From assembly GCA_027486765.1 (NCBI GenBank), contig JAIXOO010000233.1, positions 1 to 45,742 of the forward strand: a stretch of DNA of 45,742 nucleotides. Reading direction: 5' to 3'. Shown in pieces: positions 1-9,112 of this stretch (position 1 is its first letter; each line of letters begins with the position of its first letter). The stretch is from Saprospiraceae bacterium. GTDB taxonomy: Bacteria > Bacteroidota > Bacteroidia > Chitinophagales > Saprospiraceae. Both the position numbers and the translations under genes were made by a program. Below the pieces are notes generated by a model that was not told the DNA's origin, made no database searches, and saw only the letters and a program-made list of their open reading frames with translations.

Positions 1-91
1 ATTCAAAATTTTCGCCGATGCATTGTTCGATATGAATACTATCAAGCCAATTTCGAAGCTTTTTTAAGGCTTGCTTGTATTATTATTTTAC

Positions 92-442
92 TCAGGCAGT
101 TTTGAGATAGCTTCTAGTAGCGCAGCCATTTAGTACAACCAATTGTAAGCGGGGACATTCTTCCAGTAATGCGATAATTCCTCTACTTTTTGCTGACCCA
201 TCCAAAAGGTCTAATTGATTGGGTCCAGCATGGCCTCCAAAGTGGAATAGTACAAGATTTTCTTTCCAATTATCAATATTATTGGCAAGTGTTTTAAGTG
301 TAGTAAAAGAGTCGTGAACGAGTTTAAGCTGATCGTTTGCTGCTAAAGGTTCCAGCAACTGTATGATTTCCGCATCTTCCCTCGTCAATTCGGGCAAGGG
401 GGAACTAGGTTGGTTGGCAAAAGCGAAATAGAGGGCGTCCAT
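92..442 (-). pseudogene. Truncated CHAT-domain (caspase-like) protease fragment
   Basis: This 116-residue reading frame carries the core of a CHAT (caspase HetF-associated with TPRs) peptidase. The motif LFHFGGHAG contains the predicted catalytic His71 and VVLNGCAT contains the predicted nucleophile Cys107. The N-terminal ALYFAFANQ strand matches the start of the CHAT proteins further right (ILTAFANT, ILTSFANS). The frame stops nine residues after the cysteine, whereas intact relatives here continue about 90 residues to finish the fold and then add an NTPase and TPRs. Just past the stop, another frame reads GLIVFISNNASAKIL, which weakly resembles the next CHAT strand (PAVIATTCSIADGQA), although stops lie between. 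I read it as a gene broken by frameshift or decay, with the rest outside the window. A functional mini-CHAT is less likely. The ATG at 440-442 is the only sensible start. Confidence 0.6.
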
Positions 443-739
443 CCTGGGTGTGATTTAGTTCATATACAAAGACAAAGTTACTAATTTTCAGCAATTTACC
501 TAATTATGACGCGTTTTTCGCATTTTCATTTCTTGATTGATGTAGGTGGTTGTTTTGAAAGCTCGGGGTGTTGCGAATGCAGGTTATGCGCAGCTATCTG
601 GTATGAGACAAACATGATACCGGAAACAGCCACTACAAACATCATTCAATTCTTTAATACAATTAGAAGATCAACAGGTTGTTGAATAACCCATTGATTG
701 GTTGAGTGACAGCAGAGGAAGTGGACATATCACTCCATT
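443..739. other. Intergenic region between CHAT genes
   Basis: About 300 bases without a convincing reading frame on either strand. It would contain the promoter of the leftward truncated CHAT gene and the 3' end of the next one. I see no strong terminator hairpin and no recognisable RNA. Confidence 0.5.
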
Positions 740-3694
740 CTATTCGACATTGATCTCTTCTAAAACCTTTTCCATTGCAATTAGAATGGGATGATCAGGG
801 TAATCTATAAAAACGCTTCTACAAATGGCAATGGCCTCTTCCAAACGCTGAATACAAGCCTCTTTATGTCCGTTGATTTGATGGAGGTAGGCCTGGTTGA
901 ATTTGATAGTAGCCATGCTAAGATGTTGATGCCCGAATAGGTATTCAATTTGTTCAAAATTATCCTCAATGAGCTCCATGATTTCTTGGACCGTATCAGG
1001 ATTAAAAAGCAGCCGCTCACAATCCAATTTCAGAATTAAGGTTTGCCAATAAAGCAATGAAGTATTCTGTCCTATATCTTTCAAGATTTGACGCGCCTTT
1101 TCCAAGAAATCATTTGCTTCCATCAAAACAGCATCAGGGTCATCAGAACTTTGTGCATGATTTATCCATGCCTCAGCCTTAATCAAAAGAACACCAGCAT
1201 ATTCCTTGCTCTTTTCACCATAGGTATTCAACATATCCTCTTCCTCTTCATTCAAAGCCGTTTCCGTTTGCGCGGAGCCCCTCCAGGCATTTAAAGACGC
1301 AATGACCAGCGAAATTGCCTGTACCTCATTTTTCTCGATATCAGTCCCTGCTTTTTCAAGTGCGATTTCCAGCAATTTTGCCGCCTTTTCCGGGTTCATC
1401 AGCCAGTACTGTTTTAATGCTTCCTGAGCAATGGGGACATGTTCTTTGAAGCGATACCTTTGTCCAAATTCAGACCAAAGTTGATCATAAACCCTAACTT
1501 GACCTGAGGTTATGGCCAAAAAAAGACACTGTTCAACAAGGTTCTGATCTGGATCCTTCTTTCGACTGCGTTGTATGTCAAGAGCTTGTTGCGCATAGTG
1601 CAATGCATTTGAAACATGTTGCTCGTGCTCAAAAAAATCACTGATGCGTTCGTAAAGTTTATCTAGGTAAATAACGTCTCCAAATTTTTTGCGAAAAAAC
1701 TCGGCAATAGCAATCATATGGGGCAATAAAAGTTTGCAAGACTCAAGGGTTTCAGGTTTTTTAGTACGAATTCGGAACTGGGCTGCCGCATATTCAGCAC
1801 AATTGTTGGCCATAAATATTTTCTCAACTCGAGAATTTAATGTTATAATAATTTCGTTATAAAAAAAATCATGAACCAAAATATGCATATTGATGAGTCC
1901 CTGCTCATCAACCCAAATTAGGCCATGTTTGGCTAAACGATTGAGAAGCGCCAATTTTTGTGCTGTGATTTTTGCACGTCGCTGTTTTACCCAACGAAAG
2001 ACAGGGCTTAAAAAAAAGCGCCAAAATGGGCTAAAATGATCCACAAATTCGTTGATTAGATGGGCACCATAATTGACAATAAAATCTTTTGGGATTCTAC
2101 GAGGCGACATCATACGCAGAAAATAAATTATTTCTTTGGTGCCAATATCGATCTTAATTTTCTGCCCGCCAAGGCCGACGACAGAGAATAGGAGGTTCAA
2201 AAAAACAGTACGCCTTTGTTCTAAGCCTTTGCTAGCAAGAGGAGCCAAAGCTTCAGAATAAAGCTCAAGTTGGTCAGCATCCAATAGATTTTCAGCATAA
2301 AGGGCGGCAAACTGTTCCAAAAAAAATGGGTACCCCCCCAGAGTTACAACAAGGTTTTTTGCGCTTTTTTTATCTATTTTTCCCGCACTTCTAATTTCTA
2401 GCAAGCGCATGCTGTTGTCTTCATCCAGTGGCAATACTTTCAAGATTCGAGTACGTGGAAATACCCCTTCCCAGGCAGGGTTTTCACTGGTAATGATGAT
2501 GTGTCCTTCTCCGTCCGGGATTAAGCCCAAAAGCACATCGGGAGCAGGTGCGTTGAGGTAAATCAGCAACCAGGATTTGTGGGTACGCAACCATTGAAAC
2601 AATCGCTCCTTCTTTTCGAGGGGAGGAGTATCCGTTGCGTGGGGATGTAGGCGGTCGAATAAAACCAGCAATTCTCTTTCAATGAGTTCCCGGCCATTTC
2701 TTGCATCAATCCACCAGATAAAATCGGTATACAGATTAGATTCAAGCCAGGTATTGACATATTCAAAAGCGATTCGACTCTTTCCCATTCCAAGCATACC
2801 CTGGAGGATTTGCACATGGAGATTATCCTCTTCAAATCCAGCGTATAAGTCAGCCAAGGATTGTTCTCTGCCAACAAAATGAGGGATTGAAGTTCCAAAT
2901 TCGAGGGTATTGTTGGGGCGATTTTTTGGCTCCTCCACAATTGTGGAGGATCTGGGATGGACTGTAATATTGATCTGGCTATTATGAATATCCTGCAAAC
3001 CAACGACTCCCTCGCCATTAAGCAGCATTGAATTATTGCTGGTTTGATCCTGGTTGGTTGAGGGTTTCAATTCCCAAGCAAGTAGTTCCTCATCTTGGAC
3101 ATACAATCTCCAGGGCATATCAGTCAGCTGTTCTTGTTCCAATTCCAACCCTCGCAAGATCACAATCTCCCCAAGCTCTGGGGCACCAGCATTAAGCTTC
3201 ATTGCGCCTTTTGCACGGATAAATGCTTCTTGGAGCGTATGTCCGGTAGTCAATGCGGAGTAGAATATGTCAGCAAACTGTTTAGCCTGACCATCGGCAA
3301 TAGAACAAGTTGTGGCAATTACAGCAGGAACTCCAGCATTTATGTAGGAAATCACCTGTTCTTGGGTATTACAGCCATTTAGGAAAAGGAGTTTCAGTTG
3401 GGGGTGTAAAGACAAGTTTTCAGCTAACCCAGGTACCTGTCCAGCTTGGTCTTTAAAATACAAATGGTCGCCATCCGCATGGCCACCAAAGTGGAAGATG
3501 AGGAGTTCCTTTTGGTATTGTGTAAGGGTGTTGACCAGTTGGCTGGCTTTAGTGCTTGGCAATGGTACGTGGCGCAAATAGGGTAGGGGTGCAAGTATTT
3601 GTTGCAACCGATCATGCTCTTGCTCCAGGTAAACAAGGTGGTTTTTATCAATGGTATTGGCGAAAGCAGTGAGGATGACAGGGAGTTTAGACAT
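740..3694 (-). CDS. CHAT protease-STAND NTPase-TPR protein with degenerate NTPase (984 aa)
   Basis: Predicted cytoplasmic sensor/effector. Residues 1-205 are a CHAT caspase-like domain with His72 (IFHFGGHADG) and Cys108 (LFLNGCNT). A linker (225-250) holds a short NSQINITV strand of a type seen between effector and NTPase parts of other STAND proteins. Residues 270-480 form an NB-ARC-like NTPase with a P-loop GMLGMGKS (299-306). A winged-helix/ARC part follows, ending in NMHILVHDFF, and degenerate helical repeats fill 640-984. The position that should hold the Walker B aspartate reads LLIYLNA (376-382), so Leu380 replaces the Asp present in both relatives in this window (LLVIDNA, LLVIDNV). 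The sensor arginine of TSR is also replaced (IITSEN). ATP hydrolysis may therefore be impaired. The CHAT domain is nearly the same as that of the neighbouring 1571-residue protein. Substrate and trigger are unknown; defence or regulated cell death is inferred from the family. Confidence 0.85.
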   Translation of the reverse strand: MSKLPVILTAFANTIDKNHLVYLEQEHDRLQQILAPLPYLRHVPLPSTKASQLVNTLTQYQKELLIFHFGGHADGDHLYFKDQAGQVPGLAENLSLHPQLKLLFLNGCNTQEQVISYINAGVPAVIATTCSIADGQAKQFADIFYSALTTGHTLQEAFIRAKGAMKLNAGAPELGEIVILRGLELEQEQLTDMPWRLYVQDEELLAWELKPSTNQDQTSNNSMLLNGEGVVGLQDIHNSQINITVHPRSSTIVEEPKNRPNNTLEFGTSIPHFVGREQSLADLYAGFEEDNLHVQILQGMLGMGKSRIAFEYVNTWLESNLYTDFIWWIDARNGRELIERELLVLFDRLHPHATDTPPLEKKERLFQWLRTHKSWLLIYLNAPAPDVLLGLIPDGEGHIIITSENPAWEGVFPRTRILKVLPLDEDNSMRLLEIRSAGKIDKKSAKNLVVTLGGYPFFLEQFAALYAENLLDADQLELYSEALAPLASKGLEQRRTVFLNLLFSVVGLGGQKIKIDIGTKEIIYFLRMMSPRRIPKDFIVNYGAHLINEFVDHFSPFWRFFLSPVFRWVKQRRAKITAQKLALLNRLAKHGLIWVDEQGLINMHILVHDFFYNEIIITLNSRVEKIFMANNCAEYAAAQFRIRTKKPETLESCKLLLPHMIAIAEFFRKKFGDVIYLDKLYERISDFFEHEQHVSNALHYAQQALDIQRSRKKDPDQNLVEQCLFLAITSGQVRVYDQLWSEFGQRYRFKEHVPIAQEALKQYWLMNPEKAAKLLEIALEKAGTDIEKNEVQAISLVIASLNAWRGSAQTETALNEEEEDMLNTYGEKSKEYAGVLLIKAEAWINHAQSSDDPDAVLMEANDFLEKARQILKDIGQNTSLLYWQTLILKLDCERLLFNPDTVQEIMELIEDNFEQIEYLFGHQHLSMATIKFNQAYLHQINGHKEACIQRLEEAIAICRSVFIDYPDHPILIAMEKVLEEINVE

Positions 3695-3827
3695 GGGTAA
3701 TGGGTTGTTTTGTTTTAGAAGTACTAGAATAGTATTACCATAGGATAAATATAAAAAAGAACGTTATAATAAACAAATAATTCAGAGCATGTTGTTCCCA
3801 ACGAACTTTTTTAAGTGAATAAATAAG

Positions 3828-3856
3828 ATTCTTTTTTAAAGAATTATTTATATTTG
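3828..3856 (+). promoter_or_regulatory. Hairpin and putative -7 element upstream of the DUF1232 gene
   Basis: A perfect 7-bp inverted repeat (ATTCTTT, 3-base loop, AAAGAAT; 3828-3844) is followed by TATATTTG at 3849-3856. The latter fits the Bacteroidota -7 consensus TAnnTTTG and lies 23 bases before the ATG at 3879. I do not see a good -33 TTTG at the right distance, so the promoter call is tentative. The 185-base gap also serves the divergent CHAT gene starting at 3694. Confidence 0.3.
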
Positions 3857-3878
3857 TCAGAAATAAAATCAACTAATT

Positions 3879-4205
3879 ATGGAGACATTTCTAGAAATCA
3901 TCAAAATTGCAGTCATTGGTTTTTTTGCACTTTTTGCGCTTTTTTTAATTCTGCTTTCCCTTCCAAAAAGCAAACTCAGGAATCTGGTTTTAGAGATTGG
4001 TGGGTGGACTACAGCAGTGGGATCGGCCGTTTACGTAATCAGTCCCGTTGATGCCATACCTGGCTGGATTTTTCCATTAATCGGTCAACTTGACGATGTT
4101 GGGGTAGCTATTATTGGCGTACTGGCTTTTGTTATGGCAAAATTCATGCAACGCGAGCGGAGAAAAATGGAGATTGAGGATAGGGAGTGGAGAAAGCTGC
4201 GGTAG
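3879..4205 (+). CDS. DUF1232 (YkvA-like) small membrane protein
   Basis: 108 residues. An N-terminal hydrophobic segment (about 8-28) is followed by the DUF1232 hallmark SPVDAIPGWIFPLIGQLDD (about 54-72), a second hydrophobic stretch and a basic, charged tail (QRERRKMEIEDREW). DUF1232 proteins are small integral membrane proteins whose biochemical role is unsettled. The gene is divergent from the CHAT gene at 3694 and convergent with the one ending at 4206. Its stop codon (TAG, 4203-4205) directly abuts the stop of that gene (TAG on the other strand, 4206-4208), leaving no spacer. As the only small membrane protein between two CHAT proteases it could be a partner or a substrate. That is inference from position only. 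Confidence 0.8.
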   Translation: METFLEIIKIAVIGFFALFALFLILLSLPKSKLRNLVLEIGGWTTAVGSAVYVISPVDAIPGWIFPLIGQLDDVGVAIIGVLAFVMAKFMQRERRKMEIEDREWRKLR

Positions 4206-7200
4206 CTAACTTGAATCTCTTTTTTGGCGAATTTTCTCCAATTGTTGAACTATCTTTTGGTAAAATGGATGATTGTTATCAAAGTTAAGTTCTACAATAG
4301 ATAAAGCCTCTAACCAGTATTGTTCGGCTTTGTCCAAATCATTTTGAGCAAAATAAAGCTGAGCAAAACTGTTCTTGCGGTAAGCTATTTCAGGGGCTTG
4401 GGGGCCCAAATTGTGCAGATCAGTAGCCAATGCTGAGGACAAGAGTTCCTTGGCAAGTGAATATTCACCTAAATGAGTATAGACTACTGCCAAATTAGCC
4501 TGGCGAATCGACACCGTTGGATGTTGAGGACCCAAGTTTTCCAGATCAATTTGCAAAGCTGCTTCAAACAGAGGAGCTGATTTATGGTATTTTTCAAAAT
4601 CATAGTATAACATCCCGAGGTTTAACATCCGATTGGCCACTGAAGTATGCTTGGTCCCTAGATTTTCCAGGTCAATTTGCAATGCTATTTCCAAAAAAGG
4701 GAGTGCCGCTTCGTATTCTTTTAATTCACCAAAAACAAGTCCCAAATCAGCGTTTCTTTTCGCTAATTGCTCATGCTTAGCCCCATAATACGCGTGGTCA
4801 ATTTCTAAAGCCGACTTAAAATGTGAAATTGTTTTTTCAAAATCTTTTAAATCCCAAAACAGCCAACCCAAATTGGCATGTCGATATGCAACCTCAGGAT
4901 GCATAGCGCCGAGATGTTCCAAATCAATTTGTAATGCGGTTTCTAAATGGATCAAGGCTGTTGAGTATTGTCCTAAGTTCTGATAACTTAAACCCAAGTC
5001 TAAATGCCGTTTTCCCATCTGAGGGTGGTGCGAGCCAAAATTATTCAAATCAATTTGGAATGCAGATTCCAGGTGTAAAGTGGCCTTTTCAAAATCACCA
5101 AGGTCTTGATATACCAAACCCAAGTTCGATGCCCTAGTTGCTACTTGAAGGTGGTTGGCTCCTAGGGTTCGAATATCGTATTGTAAAACCGTTTCTAGCA
5201 AGGGAATAGCCTTGGAAAATTGTTTTGTTTTGCGGTACATCCAAGCCAAATTTGCTTGCCGTTCCGTAATCGCAGCAGCATCGAGTCCGTGGTATTCCAG
5301 ATCTGTTTGCAAGGCCAATTCTTCTAGTGGAATGGCTTGCTCGTACTGATCGAGTTCCTGGTACATTAATGACAAACTTGACTGATCTAAACTCACGGTG
5401 GAATGATAGGGGCCAAAATGCTCAAGATCAATTTTCAACGCAGATTCGAATAAAGGAATGGATTGTTCAACTTGCTTCATCTTCCTCATTAACCACCCTA
5501 AGTTCACCTTCCTTCTAGCAAGAGTAGGGTGATTTGAATCCAGGTTTTGCGAATCAATTTGTAAGGCAGTCTCTAAATGCAGCAATGCCTTTTCAAAATC
5601 ACCAAGATCTTGGTAAACCAAACCCAAGGCTGATTCTCGCTCAGCGCGTTGAGGATATTCAGTACCGTAGTTTTTGATGCCGTATTGCATAGTAAGTTCG
5701 AGCAGTGAAATAGCTATGTCAAACTTTTTTAGGTTACGGTAAGAAAATGCTAAGTTCGCCTGGCGGTTCAAAACAGAAACATGTTCAGGACCTGAGTGTT
5801 CTATACCGATTTGTATCGCAGATTCTTGTAACAAAATAGCTTTTTCATACTGGCCCAACCCCTGGTAGAGAATTGACAAACTTGACTGGTCTATACCTAC
5901 AGTGGGGTGACGGGGGCCAAAATGCTCTATATCAATTTGTAAAGCTGATTCAAATAAAAGAACGGCCTTTTCTGTTTGTTTCATTTCTTCTAATAGCCAC
6001 CCCAAGTTAATTTGTCTTCTAGCGACCGTGGGATGTTTGGGGCCCAGATTTGCCAAACTATTTTGCAATGCTGCTTCTAGCAATGGTAAAGCTAGTTCGT
6101 ATTTTTTTAGTTTGTAATACAAGCAGCCTAAATTGGATTGTCGGGTCCCCACAGTTGCGTTTTTGGGACCTAAATTTTTCAGATCAATTTCCAATGCTTT
6201 AGTTAAAAACGTAGTGGCTTCATCATAATACTCTAGATCTTCGCAAACAGCCCCTAAATGCGCCTGAATAGAAGAATATTCAAGGTGGTCGGTTCCAAAA
6301 TTGTGGATGAAATGATCACAAGCTGTCTTTAACAGAGCGTAAGCTTCCGTCCATTGACCAGAATGGTGTAATACTTGCCCTAACTTTATTTGACAGATAA
6401 TCGATTCGTAATGATTGGAGCCAAAGTTTCTGATATTGTTTTCCAGCACTGAGTTCATCAACTCTTTTGCTTTGGTGAAATTGCCCAAGTCAACATGAAG
6501 TTGCGCCAAATTTGATTGACGTGAAGCAATTTCCGGATGTGTGGGTCCAAGGGTTTGTAAGTCATTTTGTAGGGCTTTTTCCAACAGCTGCAAAGCAGTA
6601 TCATTTTTCCCTAAACTTTGGTAGACCTGAGCCAAGTCCGATTGCTTTACAGCAACCGATGGATGTTCGGGGCCAAAATTGCGAGAATCAATCCTAATCG
6701 CCCTTTCCAATAGTTTTATAGCTAGCTTATACTCACCAAGATCAGCATAGACCATTGCCAGGCTAGATTGAATGAATGCGGCTACAGGACTATTGAATCC
6801 GTGGGAAACAAATGCTGACCCTAAAGCTCTTTCAAGGATATGCCGAGCCTGGTTATAATTCCCCAACGAGTGTTGAATCTTGGCATAGTTGGCATGCAAC
6901 ATCACAATAGCTGGGTGATAAGAACCAAACCTGGAAATTCCATCTTTCATGGCTCTTTCAATCAGAAAAACCCCAAAGTTAGAATTTCCAGAAGCAAGGA
7001 AAGTGCTACCAAGATTATTCCATAACATGATAGCTTTAGTTGGCAAAATCTTTTCATGCTTAAAAAATAGAGCCAATTTCTCTGCATGCGAAGTCCAAGG
7101 TAATATTTCAGTGATGGGATTAGAAGAATACCCTCCCACCGTTTTCATGAGCAGCGTATCCATGAGCGTACTTAAACTCCTAGCGGTAGGTTTTTTTTTG

Positions 7201-8921
7201 TAGATGACGACATCCTGAACCAGGCGATGGATCATAAAGCCTTTGTCGGTATGGGTCAACCAACCCTCGTCCACTAATTTGTTTAATATGAAGTTTAATT
7301 TCTGGGGAGAGCTAAGGGTTTTTCGCCACCTAAAGGTCATTTTTTTAACGTAGAATATGATTCCACTATAAATTTTTACAAAATCACTTTCTATTTGCCT
7401 GGGGGTTAACCAATCAAACAAGTCAGTGGTTTGAAAAGGTAAAATAGGCAATAATGCGAATTGTTGCAAAATCCATACCTCGACTTTGCTTAAATGTGCT
7501 ACATCAAAAACCTTCATCAAATATTGAAATACTCCCCGTTCCTCAGTCCCACTGTGGCGAGCCCAGAGTTTTTCCTCCAAAACGGGGTCATCGAGTTTGT
7601 AATCACGAAGTTGCCCTAGAAGGGTAGTGATACTAAGCAGGCCATGCTTGCGCTGAAGCGTTTTAGCAATCAACTCAGTGGTAAGGGTATGATAGCCAAT
7701 TTCCTGAAGCAGCTCCAGTACATCGGTATCACTACCTTCAGCATAATACAATCGAAAATGTTGGAGAGCAAGTTCTGGTGGTAGTACTTGCAATGCTAAG
7801 GTGGCGAAATTTGATATTTCCTGTCTCGAGGTGACCAACACCCTCCAGTTGGGAGGAGAAGGCAATTGCTGGAAAACTTCTGGATCATCGAGTTGAGCCG
7901 TAGCATTATCGATCACTAACAGATTGGGGCCAGGTAGCGCGCGCAGAGCCTGCATGAGCTGGGCGAAGCGGGTGGAAAGCGTCTCATCTGCTTGGAAGGG
8001 CTTACCTAGGCTTTCTGCCAAACTGGGATTGAAGCCAATGGCAGCCACCAGGTCTTCACCAGCAGGAATCCAGGCGAGGTGCTGGTACTCCTCTTGGTGC
8101 AGGGCTACATAAGCCATCGCCAAGGTCGTTTTACCGATGCCCCCGATACCGCGCACGAGGACAGGTTTGTTGGAGTTGTTTAGTTGCTCCTCCAGCTCTT
8201 TCAATTCAGGCTCGCGCCCAATACAATCTTTGGCGACATCTATGGAGGGGATGGGATTGAGTTGAAGGGGGTATTGTTTAGCCATTGCGTCCCCCAGATT
8301 CCATTCCAGCATTTCGGATTCGGCCACAAACAGTTGCCAGGGCAATTCATTAACTTGCTCCGGTTCTAAGGTCAATCCCCGTATGATGACAATCTCCTCA
8401 CCCAAACTCGCGCCAGTTGTCAGTTTCATGCCCCCTTTAGCCCGTTGAAAAGCCTCCTGCAAGGTATGTCCGGAGAACAGCGCTGCATAAAACGTCAGAG
8501 CAAATCTCTGTGACTGACCATCGACTACAGAGCAAGTTGTAGCGATGACTGCGGGGATTCCTGCATTTACGAATTGAACCGCTTGACTTTGGGTATTGCA
8601 GCCATTGAGGAATACCAGTTTCAACTTAGGATGGAGGGTCAGGTTTTCAAGCAGTCCGGAAACGTGTCCACTGGCATCTTTGAAATACAACTGAGTGCCA
8701 TCCGCGTGACCGCCGAAGTGGAAAATGAGGAGTTCTTTTTGGTACTGGGTCAGGGTACTGACCAACTGGTTGATTTTGGCACTTGGCAAATCAACATGTC
8801 GTAAGTAGGGTAGAGGGGTAAGTATTTGCTGCAAGCGATCACGTTCCTGCTCCAGTTGATCAAGGAAGCCATGCTCAGCAGAATTGGCAAAAGAAGTAAG
8901 GATGACCGGGAGTTGGGGCAT
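4206..8921 (-). CDS. CHAT protease-NB-ARC NTPase-22xTPR protein (1571 aa)
   Basis: Domains in order: CHAT caspase-like peptidase (1-205; His72 in IFHFGGHADG, Cys108 in VFLNGCNT); NB-ARC STAND NTPase (about 228-480) with P-loop GIGGIGKTT (258-266), Walker B LLVIDNA (Asp338) and sensor VTSRQE (Arg366); winged helix with the familiar EGWLTHTDKGFMIHRLVQD sequence; then about 22 kinesin-light-chain-like 42-residue TPRs from about residue 640 to the end, with the pattern LLExALQIDLENLGPxHP. By family knowledge the TPR superhelix senses a ligand, the NTPase oligomerises, and the CHAT domain cleaves a target. All catalytic residues are present. The ATG at 8919-8921 gives the same N-terminus (LPVILTSFAN) as the relatives. 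The CHAT part closely matches the gene ending at 740, suggesting duplication followed by exchange of the sensing part. No gasdermin or other known CHAT substrate was seen nearby. Confidence 0.92.
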   Translation of the reverse strand: MPQLPVILTSFANSAEHGFLDQLEQERDRLQQILTPLPYLRHVDLPSAKINQLVSTLTQYQKELLIFHFGGHADGTQLYFKDASGHVSGLLENLTLHPKLKLVFLNGCNTQSQAVQFVNAGIPAVIATTCSVVDGQSQRFALTFYAALFSGHTLQEAFQRAKGGMKLTTGASLGEEIVIIRGLTLEPEQVNELPWQLFVAESEMLEWNLGDAMAKQYPLQLNPIPSIDVAKDCIGREPELKELEEQLNNSNKPVLVRGIGGIGKTTLAMAYVALHQEEYQHLAWIPAGEDLVAAIGFNPSLAESLGKPFQADETLSTRFAQLMQALRALPGPNLLVIDNATAQLDDPEVFQQLPSPPNWRVLVTSRQEISNFATLALQVLPPELALQHFRLYYAEGSDTDVLELLQEIGYHTLTTELIAKTLQRKHGLLSITTLLGQLRDYKLDDPVLEEKLWARHSGTEERGVFQYLMKVFDVAHLSKVEVWILQQFALLPILPFQTTDLFDWLTPRQIESDFVKIYSGIIFYVKKMTFRWRKTLSSPQKLNFILNKLVDEGWLTHTDKGFMIHRLVQDVVIYKKKPTARSLSTLMDTLLMKTVGGYSSNPITEILPWTSHAEKLALFFKHEKILPTKAIMLWNNLGSTFLASGNSNFGVFLIERAMKDGISRFGSYHPAIVMLHANYAKIQHSLGNYNQARHILERALGSAFVSHGFNSPVAAFIQSSLAMVYADLGEYKLAIKLLERAIRIDSRNFGPEHPSVAVKQSDLAQVYQSLGKNDTALQLLEKALQNDLQTLGPTHPEIASRQSNLAQLHVDLGNFTKAKELMNSVLENNIRNFGSNHYESIICQIKLGQVLHHSGQWTEAYALLKTACDHFIHNFGTDHLEYSSIQAHLGAVCEDLEYYDEATTFLTKALEIDLKNLGPKNATVGTRQSNLGCLYYKLKKYELALPLLEAALQNSLANLGPKHPTVARRQINLGWLLEEMKQTEKAVLLFESALQIDIEHFGPRHPTVGIDQSSLSILYQGLGQYEKAILLQESAIQIGIEHSGPEHVSVLNRQANLAFSYRNLKKFDIAISLLELTMQYGIKNYGTEYPQRAERESALGLVYQDLGDFEKALLHLETALQIDSQNLDSNHPTLARRKVNLGWLMRKMKQVEQSIPLFESALKIDLEHFGPYHSTVSLDQSSLSLMYQELDQYEQAIPLEELALQTDLEYHGLDAAAITERQANLAWMYRKTKQFSKAIPLLETVLQYDIRTLGANHLQVATRASNLGLVYQDLGDFEKATLHLESAFQIDLNNFGSHHPQMGKRHLDLGLSYQNLGQYSTALIHLETALQIDLEHLGAMHPEVAYRHANLGWLFWDLKDFEKTISHFKSALEIDHAYYGAKHEQLAKRNADLGLVFGELKEYEAALPFLEIALQIDLENLGTKHTSVANRMLNLGMLYYDFEKYHKSAPLFEAALQIDLENLGPQHPTVSIRQANLAVVYTHLGEYSLAKELLSSALATDLHNLGPQAPEIAYRKNSFAQLYFAQNDLDKAEQYWLEALSIVELNFDNNHPFYQKIVQQLEKIRQKRDSS
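5017..6024 (-). repeat. Tandem 504-bp duplication of a four-TPR block
   Basis: Within the 1571-residue CHAT protein, a block of four TPRs beginning ARRQINLGWLLEEMKQ is followed exactly 168 residues later by a second block beginning ARRKVNLGWLMRKMKQ. The two blocks keep the same order of diagnostic motifs (DQSSLS, ERQANLA or NRQANLA, LGLVYQDLGDFEKA). The matching DNA is offset by exactly 504 bases, for example 5093 against 5597 and 5491 against 5995. Boundaries are approximate. Confidence 0.75.
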
Positions 8922-9026
8922 GGTGTTTGGTTTGCAGGGTAAATATGGAAAGAATGTGTGGGTTCTGCAAATTGTAGCTTGGGCAGTACTGTAGCAGATG
9001 TTATTGCTTTAGTTTCTTGGTCTACT

Positions 9027-9081
9027 TAGCTGGTCTTCAGCCCTTTTTTGACAAGATCAAAAAAGGGCTAAAGGCCAGCTA
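9027..9081 (-). terminator. Long hairpin, likely terminator of the zinc-ribbon gene
   Basis: A perfect 13-bp stem (AGCCCTTTTTTGA at 9039-9051, loop CAAGA, TCAAAAAAGGGCT at 9057-9069) is extended by outer arms TAGCTGG (9027-9033) and CCAGCTA (9075-9081). It lies just downstream of the leftward gene ending at 9113 and upstream of the CHAT gene starting at 8921. It probably separates their transcription, though a read-through or regulatory role is possible. Confidence 0.65.
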
Positions 9082-9112
9082 AAGAGCCACCAAAAAAAGA
9101 GTTTACGAAGAC

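Noticed and set aside
4300-6950. Regular ~126-base periodicity resembling a repeat array or CRISPR
   Set aside because: It is the DNA image of 42-residue TPRs in one long gene; repeats are degenerate and there are no spacers.
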